The notes below the pieces were generated by a model that worked only from the letters and a program-made list of their open reading frames with translations, had not been told where the DNA came from and made no database searches. Below are positions 30,200 through 39,921 of a DNA stretch of 64,000 nt, piece after piece. This stretch comes from Aureococcus anophagefferens (Eukaryota; Sar; Pelagophyceae; Pelagomonadales; Pelagomonadaceae). Position 1 is the stretch's first letter. Every line of letters begins with the position of its first letter. The position numbers were made by a program, and so were the translations under genes. The DNA lies in contig NW_008705565.1 of NCBI RefSeq assembly GCF_000186865.1, positions 1,165,083 to 1,229,082 of the forward strand. The letters are read 5' to 3'.

Positions 30200-30649
30200 T
30201 TAATCCTCGTCCTCGTCGTCGTCGTCTTCGTCGTCGTCGTCGTCGGCGCTCTGCGGGGGGAGGCGCGGTCGGCGGGGTGCGGGCGCGCGGGTGCGGGACG
30301 CGGCGGCGCACCCATTTGCTCCAGTCCACCTGGTCGGCGAGTTTCTGCGCGGGGGGTTCGAGCGTCGCGGCCGGCCGCGCGCGCGTCCGGGGGAACCGCG
30401 CGGGCCGGAGCGGGGGGGCGGGCGGCGACGTACGCCCTCGTTGGCGCGGCTCCACATGGCCTCCGTGCCCATGCCGTAGACGACCTCGAAGATCACGGCG
30501 CCCGCGACGACGAACGTAACTTGCGACATGTTCGACTTGAGCGCCGACTTGTAGAACGCGTCGTAGGACATGGGCCGGCGCGCGGGCGCGGCGAGCGGCC
30601 GGGCGGCCACGCGGGCCGTCGTGCGGAGGGCCTGGCGCGCTGCGAACAT
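30200..30649 (-). CDS. QCR9: Cytochrome bc1 complex subunit 9 (QCR9/UQCR10-like)
   Basis: Three exons, 30649-30434, 30344-30312 and 30250-30200, give 99 residues. Both introns are GT-AG and in phase 0 (donors GTACGT and GTGCGC). The N-terminus is Arg/Ala-rich like a mitochondrial presequence. The core has YDAFYKSALKSNMSQVTFVV, AGAVIFEVVYGMGTEAMWSR, then ANEG joined to KLADQVDWSKW: one membrane helix and the C-terminal W-x-x-x-N-x-G-K pattern of QCR9. This small subunit stabilises the Rieske/cytochrome c1 region of complex III in the inner mitochondrial membrane. A short acidic tail (SADDDDDEDDDDEDED) is unusual for the family and depends on the third exon being correct. Confidence 0.85.
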   Translation of the reverse strand: MFAARQALRTTARVAARPLAAPARRPMSYDAFYKSALKSNMSQVTFVVAGAVIFEVVYGMGTEAMWSRANEGVRRRPPPRSGPRGSPGRARGRPRRSNPPRRNSPTRWTGANGCAAASRTRAPAPRRPRLPPQSADDDDDEDDDDEDED

Positions 30650-30730
30650 GGCGACGGATCGGCGGCGGCTGCTCTCTCTTCTCGATTCTAGGCGCGGCAC
30701 CCTCTCGCGCGGCACGATCATCGCGAGCAG

Positions 30731-31135
30731 TTATCGTGCCGCTTCGCCGGCGCGCCCCGCGCAGAGGGGGCCGACCACCAGGCATACACCAGCCACGGCA
30801 TACACCAGCATAGCAGACGCATAGCAGACGCATAGCGGGCGCATAGCGGGCGCATAGCGGGCGCATAGCGGGCGCATAGCTGGCGCATAGCAGTCGCATA
30901 GCAGGCGCATGGCAGACGCATAGCAGACGCATAGCAGGCGCGGCATATCGTCGGAGGAGGAGCTCGACGACGGTGAAGCAGCGCGGCGCGGGCGCCGGGG
31001 CGCCGGCATATCGTCGTCGGACGAGTTCGACGACGCTAGAGCAGCGCGGCGCGGGCGCTGGGGCGCCGGCACATCGTCGTCCGACGAGCTCAAGTCCTGG
31101 CGCGGGCGGCGAGCTCCTCGCAGGCCACGAGCCAT
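30731..31135 (-). CDS. Doubtful open frame with SSDDD/PAP repeats
   Basis: A 134-residue frame from the ATG at 31135. It starts with a basic segment, then repeats SSSDDDVPAPQRPRRAA, SSDDDMPAPRRPRRAA and SSSSSSDDMP, and continues through the 11-bp array as a Cys/Tyr/Ala-Met peptide repeat (PAMRPLCARYA). The second half is simply the translated tandem array. The Ser-Asp repeat could be a real CK2-type phosphoacceptor protein, but no homologue was recognised. Confidence 0.3.
   Translation of the reverse strand: MARGLRGARRPRQDLSSSDDDVPAPQRPRRAALASSNSSDDDMPAPRRPRRAASPSSSSSSDDMPRLLCVCYASAMRLLCDCYAPAMRPLCARYAPAMRPLCVCYASAMLVYAVAGVCLVVGPLCAGRAGEAAR
30809..30940. repeat. 11-bp tandem repeat array
   Basis: About twelve copies of an 11-bp unit, CATAGCGGGCG and close variants (CATAGCAGACG), fill 132 bp. 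The middle four copies are identical and the edges more diverged, the usual pattern for an array growing by slippage or unequal exchange. Confidence 0.92.
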
Positions 31136-31400
31136 CAAGGCCCGCGCCTACGCGAAGACGTGCCCGAGGACGTCCAGCGCGCGCGCCGGGAGCCGGAGCC
31201 GCGCGCGCCCCGCGTGCTGGCGGGCCGCGCCCGCGGCGGCGCCGCCGCCGCACTCAGGCCATTGGTATGCGAGGAACTTGCACTTTTTATGCGCGCTACG
31301 CAACCCCTCCACACGCGTCATTGTTTATTGTGTTTATTTAATTAATCTGAGGGCTCCGCCATCCATGGTAGGAGCGCGTAGCAGCCTAAACTATTATAAT

Positions 31401-31975
31401 TTATGCGCGGAAAGACACCCAAATCCGTGCCAAACAACAGCGGACACGAGCGCCGTAACGCTCGCGGAGGAAGCGTCGTCGAGCCGCGTAGCGCGGCGCG
31501 AGCGCCCGGCGCGCCTGTGCGGCGCCTTCAGTCTCGAGGAGGGCGCCGCACGAAAGGAGCGCGTAGTACGGCGGGCACGTGCACACTGGGTCTGCACCAT
31601 GGACGGCCGCGCGTCTCGCGGCCCACCCCTTGGCGTCGCGCACGGTGTTGACGAAGACGACCCCGTCCCCGAGGCTCGCCAGCAGCTCGGGTACAAGGAT
31701 CGCATACGGCACATCACCGAGGACCTCGAGACCGCGCGTTAGCACCGACGCCAACAACGCCCGGGCCTCGTCTTCGGCGCCCCGTCGTCCGAGCCGCTCC
31801 TCGTACCATCGAACGAGGCGCTGGTGCGCCTCGACGGCGGCCGGCGGCGCGTGACAGCACAGCCGAAAGTGACAAGAGGCCATGCCCAAGGAGCGCGATC
31901 TCGTGGACCGCATGCGTCGCTGTCGTGCCGAGCCCCGTGTTGACGAAGCGCACTACCGACGCGTCATTTGTCGCC
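31401..31975 (-). pseudogene. Sulfotransferase-like remnant with a frameshift
   Basis: Two overlapping frames together give a recognisable sulfotransferase-like sequence. The first (about 31975-31885) reads VVRFVNTGLGTTATHAVHEI, a PAPS-binding P-loop pattern; the second (31883-31401) continues MASCHFRLCCH, RLVRWYEERLGRRG, VPYAILVPELLASLGDGVVF and VNTVRDAKGWAARRAA. A one-base shift near 31884 separates them, and the first frame has no ATG. The remnant starts within the last bases of the restored exostosin frame upstream. It is probably a broken copy of a secreted sulfotransferase; an assembly indel is the alternative. Confidence 0.65.
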
Positions 31976-33792
31976 GCGACACACGATGATTCTTCAGGGC
32001 CAAGACAATTTGTGAGAGCATCTCTGTTCCGTCTCGCCAATCTAACATCTGAACATAGCGCTCCATAGTATTTTGTCTGCTAGAGATTTCATTCTTTGAA
32101 ATTTCTCGAAGGCGCCTCAGCGTGAGACGCGGATCGCGAGACCATTCATCCTCGGAGACCGTGATGGCAATCTCCGCGTAAGGTAAAATTTTACTACATC
32201 AGGAAATGGCAGGTCGATATTGTCGCTAATTATCACTGGTAGGCAACCAGCGATCATGGCATCAAAGAGTCTGCGGCTGTTTGGACTATCTCCGCGGGGG
32301 ACAAAACACCACTTGGCGTGCATCATGGTTTCAGCATACAAGGAGGCCGTTTCGGTTCTCGGGTCTGCCCATTTGATCATAACATCTTGCTCTGATGCCA
32401 ACTGCACTAGTGCACGACGCACCCGATCGGTAGAGCGGGTTTGATCCCTGCGATTCCCAATAAATGCAAAATCCACAAATTTTGGATATCGATTCCGTCG
32501 AATCTCGTGGTGAGCAGAGTAAGGAACAACGATCCCATATGCTTTGACATCGTGCCGCCAGTTAGTCCGTTTAGGATTTAATTCATTGATGAGCAATCGC
32601 GCTTTGCGCTGTTGTAAAACTCTCCATTGTTCATTTCGCAGTGCAAACCTGCATCTCCATGATCCACATATAAACGCAATGCGAGCAGTCACCTTTTTGC
32701 GTTTCAACCATTGCAAAACCTCCTGCTGTCTACTGTAGTGTTCCACGCCACGGCACTTCCCTACGGCATGGCTGAGCACAGGGAAGGTATCGAGTATGAC
32801 CACATCAGCTTCGGAGAGTTCGGAAGTTCTCCAGCCGGAATCGACGATTTGCTGGTGTAGATAGTACTCGCCCAAAACTTCAGGAATATGAAGCTTGAGC
32901 CGGGGCAAATCCGCTTTCTCTGAAAACGGGCTCGTGTTCCAGCGGTCTTGAAAGCAGCCGAGCAGCGTAGCAACAGGCTGGGTAAAAGTCTTCAAATAAA
33001 TCTTATGGATTCGAGACGACGTCGTGTTACATTCGATCGCGGTACTCTTATCGCTTTTGAAATTGTGGTTGTTGGAGCGCTTCACTCGAGTATAGGCGCA
33101 ATCCTCATCTCCCACGAAACGAAGTAGTTCGTTGAACCGGCTCACTGAAAAATTCTCGAGAGGCAGATCAAAATGCTTGTATGTGGAGCTAGTGAGCAAG
33201 TCATTACGTAATTGCAAGTCGTGCTCTTCGATTCCTTGTTTTGCAAACATAGGCTTTGACGAGAATTCCGCATGGACATCTAATCTATAATTGTGAATGA
33301 ATCGGGCACAAGGAAAAACACGGCGCAGCCATTCAAGTCTCTGCCTGCTGATTGCTGCATGCAAAGTTTTGAACCCAATCAGCCTGGTATTGGGTGGAAT
33401 GGGCCCAAGAGCTACCTTCACCGCGTGCTGAATCTCGCAGAGAACGACCTCTTCTTCAACTCTCCCAAGCGTTTGGAAAGGCCCACTGCGTTGATCTTTA
33501 TACGTGGCAGTCTCGTAGTAATCGAAGAGCACATCTATGACATCGTCCTCGTTTCGGGACACACGCTCGCCCGCGATGTACACGCCGGGAAGTTCGTTCA
33601 ACATATCCACGATGGTAGTGCTCCCCGATCGCCCATTCGCAAGAAGAACAACCCATTCGTCCACGCATAAATCACAGCTCGCCTTGCTTGCCGCGGGCTC
33701 CGCGGTCAGCTTCTCGTCCAGCTTGACGCCCCCGCCGCCGTGGCGAAGGTGAAGGCGCAGGAAAGTACGGTCGCGCGGATGATGACGTGCAT
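31953..33792 (-). CDS. Sulfotransferase - exostosin-like (GT47) protein with two frameshifts
   Basis: A long frame is open from about 33733 to the stop at 32117. Near the start is a P-loop, VVLLANGRSGSTTIVDMLN, of a sulfotransferase domain (GFKTLHAAISRQRLEWLRRV). From about the middle comes an exostosin domain: LGEYYLHQQIVDSGWRTSE, ADVVILDTFPVLSH, WCFVPRGDSPNSRRLFDAMI and PVIISDNIDLPFPDV. Exostosins add sugars to glycan chains in the Golgi. Two single-base shifts are inferred. The only ATG (33792) opens a signal-peptide frame (MHVIIRATVLSCAFTFATAA) that joins the main frame only across a run of five C at 33729-33733. At 32181-32195 (A/T runs) the frame must shift to keep the family-typical tail YAEIAITVSEDEW, ending at 31953. 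The GC content is lower than in its neighbours. Confidence 0.72.
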
Positions 33793-33924
33793 GGTCGAGA
33801 TTGCGGGTGCCTGCGGGGGAATCGACGCGGTTCGGCGGCGACGATCGACGGACGAGGCGCACGAATCAGGGGTTGAAACCTTTCAGGTACGTCCGCCGAC
33901 GGCCGGGAGGCCGGCCGCCGGACG

Positions 33925-35510
33925 CGCCGCGGAAGAGCGACTCGCTCTTCGCCGTCGTCGAGGTGCCCGCCGCGGACCACGCCGCCGGCGGGCCACGACG
34001 TCGGCGGCCGGGCTTGCATGCGCTTGGCGTGCACCGAGGACTCGAAGACGTAGCGGAGCGGGTCCCGGCGCGCCGGCCGCCGGCCGCGCCGCGCAAGAGC
34101 GAGTCGCTCTTCGCCGTCGTCGAGGTGCCCGCCGCGGACCACGCCGCCGGCGGGCCGCGACGTCGGCGGCCGGGCTTGCATGCGCTTGGCGTGCACCGAG
34201 GACTCGAAGACGAAGCGGAGCGGGTCCCGGCGCGCCGGCCGCCGGACGCGCCGAGTCGCTCTTCGCCGTCGTCGAGGTGCCCGCCGCGGACCACGCCGCC
34301 GGCGGGCCACGAGGTGGGCGGCCGGGCTTGCATGCGCTTGGCGTGCACCGAGGACTCGAAGACGTAGCGGAGCGGGTCCCGGCGCGCCGGCCGCCGGCCG
34401 CGCCGCGCAAGAGCGAGTCGCTCTTCCGCGTCGTCGAGGTGCCCGCCACGGACCACGCCGTCGGCGGGCCGCGACGTCGGCGGCCGAGCTTGCATGCGCT
34501 TGGCGTGCACCGAGGACTCGAAGACGAAGCGGAGCGGGTCCCGGCGCGCCGGCCGCCGGACGCGCCGAGTCGCTCTTCGCCGTCGTCGAGGTGCCCGCCG
34601 CGGACCACGCCGCCGGCGGGCCGCGAGGTGGGCGGCCGGGCTTGCATGCGCTTGGCGTGCACCGAGGACTCGAAGACGTAGCGGAGCGGGTCCCGGCGCG
34701 CCGGCCGCCGGCCGCGCCGCGCAAGAGCGAGTCGCTCTTCCGCGTCGTCGAGGTGCCCGCCACGGACCACGCCGTCGGCGGGCCGCGACGTCGGCGGCCG
34801 GGCTTGCATGCGCTTGGCGTGCACCGAGGACTCGAAGACGAAGCGGAGCGGGTCCCGGCGCGCCGGCCGCCGGACGCGCCGAGTCGCTCTTCGCCGTCGT
34901 CGAGGTGCCCGCCGCGGACCACGCCGCCGGCGGGCCGCGAGGTGGGCGGCCGGGCTTGCATGCGCTTGGCGTGCACCGAGGACTCGAAGACGTAGCGGAG
35001 CGGGTCCCGGCGCGCCGGCCGCCGGCCGCGCCGAGTCGCTCTTCGCCGTCGTCGAGGTGCCCGCCGCGGACCACGCCGCCGGCGGGCCGCGAGGTGGGAG
35101 GCCGGGCTTGCATGCGCTTGGCGTGCACCGAGGACTCGAAGACGTAGCGGAGCGGGTCCCGGCGCGCCGGCCGCCGGCCGCGCCGAGTCGCTCTTCGCCG
35201 TCGTCGAGGTGCCCGCCGCGGACCACGCCGCCGGCGGGCCGCGAGGTGGGAGGCCGGGCTTGCATGCGCTTGGCGTGCACCGAGGACTCGAAGACGTAGC
35301 GGAGCGGGTCCCGGCGCGCCGGCCGCCGGCCGCGCCGCGCAAGAGCGAGTCGCTCTTCGCCGTCGTCGAGGTGCCCGCCGCGGACCACGCCGCCGGCGGG
35401 CCGCGAGGTGGGAGGCCGGGCTTGCATGCGCTTGGCGTGCACCGAGGACTCGAAGACGTAGCGGAGCGGGTCCCGGCGCGCCGGCCGCCGGCCGCGCCGC
35501 GGAAGGATTT
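33925..35510. repeat. 152/162-bp satellite-like tandem array, ten units
   Basis: The marker GCATGCGCTTGGCGTGCACC occurs at 34016, 34178, 34330, 34492, 34644, 34806, 34958, 35110, 35262 and 35424. Spacings are 162, 152, 162, 152, 162, 152, 152, 152 and 162 bp. The longer units have 10 extra bases (GCGCAAGAGC type) that complete a small hairpin, AAGAGCGAGTCGCTCTT. The first half of the array alternates 162/152 as a 314-bp dimer, while the last four spacings do not. Units are over 90% alike by eye. The array is open in several frames but 152 is not a multiple of three, so a repeat protein is unlikely. Confidence 0.95.
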
Positions 35511-35642
35511 CGAGCGCGTCGGTCGTTGACGACTCGCCGGGTCCGCGGCGGGTCGGGGCGCCCGGGAGGGCGGGGGCGAGGGCGGATGCGTCCGAAGGAT
35601 ACGTCCACGGCCCCTCCCGGGCGCCTCGATCTCTCCCAAAAG

Positions 35643-37179
35643 ATTACAAGCTCGGGGCGCCGATCGACGAAGCTCGGGGCGCGACCGTTTGCTAGCGCCA
35701 AGTCCGCCGCGCCCGCGACCGCGACCGGCCCCGAGCCGCGGCGATGGACGGCCGCGCCGCCCGCGCGCCGCCCGCCGGGCGCGGGCGCGTCGTCGAGTCG
35801 ACGCGGCGCCCGCGGCGCGCCGCGTCGACGGGACGCGCGTCTCGCCGAGGGGCTGCCCCAACTGCCCCAACGGCGACCTCGGGCGATGGCGACGGCCCGA
35901 AGGCGCGGCGCGCGTCGCCGCGGCCCGGCGCTCGCGGCGCGTCCCCCGCGCGCCGCGCGCCGGGACCCGGATCGCATCGTCGAGGCGGCCGACCGGACCG
36001 GACCGTCGCGCGGGGCTCGGCCTCGGGGCGACCCCCGGCGCGAAGCGCCGGAAGAAAATTTTGCGCACGCGCCGGACGCCCCGCGCGTCTGGGTCTCGCC
36101 GCGAGCTCACGCAGCCCGTCGGATGACCGGTTACGGGCCGCGGACCGTCGCGCCACGGCGTCGTCCCCTCGGCGCGCCCGTGCAACCGTAAAACGGTTGT
36201 ACTTTCGGACCGACGCGGGCAACAGCCCGCGGTCGAAGGCAACCACGCGGAGGACAAGGAGTCCATCGACATGCAGCTCGTGGACGTCGTCCGCGAGGAG
36301 TCCTAGCACCTCGACTACCTCCGGGCCTTCCGCGGGCCTCCGGCTCGCGCGCCGACCGTGCCCGAGGACTTCGAGACGGCCGCGTCCACGACTACAACCT
36401 CGACGAGTGCCCACGGGACTCGGAGCGATGGACTCCACGCACGCGACGGCCGGCGGGCGGCGGGAGATCGACGAAGATCCCGGCGTCGGCGTCGGCGTCG
36501 TCCCCTCGAACGTCTTCGAGACCGTCGCGCTGCTCGGCCGCGCGAAGCGCGGAGGAAAATTTTCCGCATCGCCGCCGCCACCTCGATGCTCGTGACGTGT
36601 CGCCCGGCCTCGGCGACTCGACTATCAGCGCGGAGTCTTCCTGGCTGCTACGCGGGCCGTTGCCCGGGGTGCGAAGCTCTGATCACGCCGCACCGCGCGA
36701 AGCGCGGAGCCTCTGCCACCGCGCTGGTGCTGCCCCGGCGCCTGACTTGCCCCGGCGCCTGACTTGACCGCAGCGACGAGGGCCATCGATGCCGCGGACG
36801 CGTCGCCCAGCTCGGTGGGTCGTCTGCGGAGCGGACCCGCGACCTGCCGAGGCGCGCTCGCCGGCGCTGTCGTGCTGCCGGCGCTGGGTCCCGAACCGGC
36901 CGCCTGCCCGAGCTCGCCCCGCCTCGCCATCCTCGCATTGCCCGACCCGCGGCCTGACATTCCCGTGGCGCGGGGCCGTCGCCTCCGCCGCGCCGGTCCC
37001 CCGCCCCGGTCTTCCCCGCCCGGGCCCCCCCGCCCCGGTCTTCCCTGCCCGGGGCTCCGGCCCCGGTCCTCGGGCTGGCTCGGGGCCTCTGGCTCGGGGC
37101 CTCCGGCCCCGGCCTCCGAGCGCCTCCGGCGCTCGGGGCTGCGCCCCGAGCTTCGGGGCTACCGCCCCGAGCTTGTAAT
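35643..37179. mobile_element. 1.5-kb segment bounded by imperfect 40-bp inverted repeats
   Basis: The left arm (35643-35682) has ATTACAAGCTCGGGGCG then GAAGCTCGGGGCGC. The right arm (37141-37179) has the exact reverse complements of both blocks in mirrored order. Spacing between the blocks is similar. The interior has no transposase-like frame, only GC-rich sequence and decayed coding-like patches. It could be a non-autonomous inverted-repeat element or an inverted duplication. No clear target duplication was found. Confidence 0.5.
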
Positions 37180-37350
37180 TTTTCGGCTCTCCGAGAACGG
37201 GAGCGAGCGCTCGACAAGATCAAGGTTCTCGAGCGACGGACTTCGACGAAAGGGGGAGGACGCGGTTTCGGACGCTGAGTCGCGCGGGGGTATCGGTGTC
37301 GGTCTTGAGCGTCAGTGGCGGGTACCGGGGCTCGAACGGGCCGCGCGCAC

Positions 37351-37508
37351 TCTCTCTCTAGCGCATTAGGCGACGCCCCGCCTAGAGCTACGCACAGGGG
37401 GGCCTCGCTAAAGCCGCACCGGGCCCCGGGGGGGCTCCTTTTGAGGGGCCGGTCCTCTCTCTCTCTAGCGCATTAGGCGACGCACCCCTCCTCTCTCTAG
37501 CGCATTAT
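37351..37508. repeat. Three CTCTCTCTAGCGCATTA blocks
   Basis: The 25-bp sequence CTCTCTCTAGCGCATTAGG plus CGACGC lies at about 37352-37376 and again at 37459-37483. A shorter copy (CTCTCTCTAGCGCATTA) lies at 37491-37507. They are direct repeats just downstream of the cupin/FG-GAP gene. Function unknown. Confidence 0.8.
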
Positions 37509-37744
37509 CTCATTTGTCGCCGCGACAAGCCTCGGACCCGCAAAGACTTCGCACGAGGCGCGCCCCCGGACGACTAGCGCAAGTAGGCACACAAACCTCG
37601 GGAAACCAGATTCTACGAGCCGTCGATCTGTCGTCATCATCGCGACTCGTCGAACGCGTACGTAGGCCTCGAGCCCGCCTCGACGTGCCGCAACGCGCAC
37701 GCTCGACCGGATCGCGCCGACTTCCGCACCGCCGCCCGCCCCCC

Positions 37745-39788
37745 TTACTCCACGTCGACGCGGAACGCGGTCTGGAAGTAGAAGTTGTCGACGGCGTCCT
37801 CGTCCGCGTCGTCGGGCCCCCCGAAGCGCGGCGACACTTTCGCGGCGCCGTCGAAGAAGAACACGGTGCCGTGGTGGCCGCCGAGGAGCAGGTCGTCGAC
37901 GCCGTCGCCCGTGAGGTCGCCGAGGGCCGGCGCGGCGCTCCCCGCGGCGTCGAGCGGGAACGACCGCGACACGGCGGCCGGGTCGACGTCCGCGAGGACC
38001 GTCGAGTTGAACGGCGGCTCGAAGAACACGAGGCCGTCGTCGACGAGCCGCGCGAAGGCGAGGCCCGCCGCGGACGCCACCACCAGCGTCTCCGCGCCCG
38101 CGACGCGCCCCGCGGCGACCTTGGCGAGCGCGAGCGAGCCGCCGCGGCCGAGGACGTCGAGGCGGAACGTCCGCGCGTAGCCCAGGCCGTCGACGGCGAA
38201 GGCCGGCGCGTCGAGCGTGCCCTCGTTGCGCACGCCCAGGGGCCGCCGAAGCTCGGACGTGAGGAGCAGGTCGAGGTCGCCGTCGCCGTCGAGGTCCGCG
38301 AGCGCCGGGCTGACGCGCCTGAGCTTTTTGAACCGCAGCGGCGGCAGCAGCGGCGAGAAGGTCTGGTCGAAGAAGGCGACGGCGCCGTCGACGCCGCCGA
38401 CGGCGAGGTCCAGGGACCCGTCGCCGTCGAGGTCGCCGAGGGCCGGCGCCGCGAGCGCCGCCGCGCACGGCGCGGACGACACCTGGGTGATTCAACGTCG
38501 CTTCAACGTGAGTGTTCCGCGCGCGCGCGTTCCGGAAAAAGCATCCACGCTTCGAGACCGTTCCGAGAGATGATCGCTCGTCCAAAAATCAGCCGAAACG
38601 AGTGGAAACTGGCCGAGATCGGAGCCTTTGAAGTTGGCTCTCTTGTGCTGCCCTGGACGACACCTCCGCGAAGGCGGGCGCGGACGCGCCGCCGACGTTC
38701 TCGAAGTAGGTCACGGCGCCCGTCGCGTCGCCGACGACGAGGTCGAGGTCGCCGTCGCCTAGATGCGGCGCGTCGAGGGTCCGGCGGGGGGGTCGACGCC
38801 GGCGCGCGAGCCGTCGACGTCGCCGAGCGCCGGCGCGGCCGCGTAGCCCACGTCGAGCGCCAGCGCGCCGTAGTCCAGGTCGACGCAGCCGCTCCCCGGG
38901 ACGCTCCGGCGGCCGGGCGACGTACCTAGTCGCGAGGTCGGCACGATGGCGACGTCTCGACGCCGGGCGACCGCGCAGGCCTCGTCGGCGCAGACCCGGC
39001 CCTCGACGGCGCCCGCGCGCGCGCGGAAGCCGTCGAAGCCCTCGTGGGCGCGGATGTCCGGGCAGGCCGCCAGGAGGTTCGGCGCCGGCGCCGCCGCGCC
39101 GTCGGCCTTGGCGCGGACGCCGTCCGGGCCCCAGAGCCGGGCCTCGAGGCGCTCCGCGGCCACCGCGCCCCGGAGCGTCCGGCCGTCGCCCGTCGCGACG
39201 TAGGGCACCCAGCCGCCGTAGTAGACGATGAGGTCGCCGGGCGCCGTCTCCGCCTCGAACGCGTCGACGCTCGCGTACGCGTCGCCGACGGGCACGCCGA
39301 CCTAGGGACGCGCGTCGCGGACGGACGACGCGAAACGCCCCACTCACCTCGGCGGGCGACCGCCGCTCGAAGGTCCAGCGCGTCAGGCCCGTGACCTGGA
39401 GCGACCAGGACGGCACGCAGGCCGCGTCCGTGCGCGGCCGGCGCCGCGGCGTCGACCGCGCGGCGGCCACGCGGCAGCCGCCCTCGCAGCCCGCCGACTC
39501 GTTCCGCAGCGACGCGGCGCCGTCCGCGGCGACGGCGAGCTCTCCGAGCAACGCGTCGACCCAGGCCGGCGGCGCGTCCCAGCCCTCGAGGCCCGCGAGC
39601 CGCGCGACGTCGACGGCCGACGACAGGACGACGGGCACATCCCGTAACACGAACTCCTCGAGCAGCCGCGTGCCGCTCAAGGTCGCCGCGTCGACGCGCG
39701 GCACCGGCGACGTGCGGCGGCAGTCGCTCGTCGCCAGCGGCAGCGTTGCGACGAGCAAAACGATATGCGCGAGAGGGATGGACATCAT
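37745..39788 (-). CDS. Secreted cupin-like / FG-GAP (VCBS) repeat protein
   Basis: Four exons: 39788-39348, 39301-38812, 38758-38664 and 38482-37745, about 587 residues. A signal peptide is clear (MMSIPLAHIVLLVATLPLAT). The N-terminal half resembles cupin_8/JmjC-type folds: LLEEFVLRDVPVVLSSAV, WSLQVTGLTRWTFERRSP and TAPGDLIVYYGGWVP; metal-binding His residues are not evident. FG-GAP repeats follow: APALGDVDGDGDLDLVVGD, ALGDLDGDGSLDLAVGGVDG, ALADLDGDGDLDLLLTSE and ALGDLTGDGVDDLLLGGHHG. Such repeats form calcium-binding propellers in adhesion proteins. Intron 1 (39302-39347) is GTGAGT-AG, intron 2 (38759-38811) works only with a GC donor, and intron 3 is an introner element. Confidence 0.82.
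38483..38655 (-). mobile_element. Introner element, copy B (173 bp, 3' end shortened)
   Basis: Same family as copies A and C, inserted in the sense direction of the minus-strand FG-GAP gene. It begins (minus strand) CAGGGCAGCACAAGAGAG and is flanked by the 8-bp duplication GTGTCGTC (38656-38663 and 38475-38482). The 3' terminus is shortened to AATCACCCAG: about 11 bp of the terminal inverted repeat seen in copy A are missing, yet the AG acceptor is kept. The spliced intron is 38483-38663, 181 bp. Confidence 0.92.
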
Positions 39789-39921
39789 GCTCTGTGCAAA
39801 GCACCTTCGGTGCACTTGGCGTCGTAATTGCACGCCAACTTCGGCTTACACGACGTAATTGCAGCAAAAACGGAGCAAGGCATGGTGATGCCAGCCTAGT
39901 TTAGGCAGTCCTCCTTGGACG

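Larger units (their letters stand above)
33793..37744. other. Gene-poor repeat-rich region
   Basis: Almost 4 kb without a supportable gene. It contains the 152/162-bp array, a 1.5-kb segment bounded by inverted repeats, a patch near 36200-36440 that looks like decayed coding sequence (EDKESIDMQLVDVVREES then an in-frame stop, then HLDYLRAFRGP), a low-complexity GC tract near 37000-37180 and three CTCTCTCTAGCGCATTA blocks. Very long open frames on both strands follow from GC richness and the repeats. Confidence 0.7.

Noticed and set aside
30809..30940. CRISPR-like array
   Set aside because: Repeats are contiguous 11-bp units without spacers, in a eukaryotic context.
33672..36272. Very long minus-strand open frame (over 800 codons) across the 152/162-bp array
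   Set aside because: The unit length of 152 is not a multiple of three, several frames stay open at once, and the product is an Arg/Ala/Pro/Ser repeat with no domain. It follows from GC richness and the absence of stop codons in the repeat.
37289..37360. Possible tRNA (GGGGCTCGAACGGG resembles a T-arm)
   Set aside because: No matching acceptor stem, D-arm or anticodon loop could be built around it.
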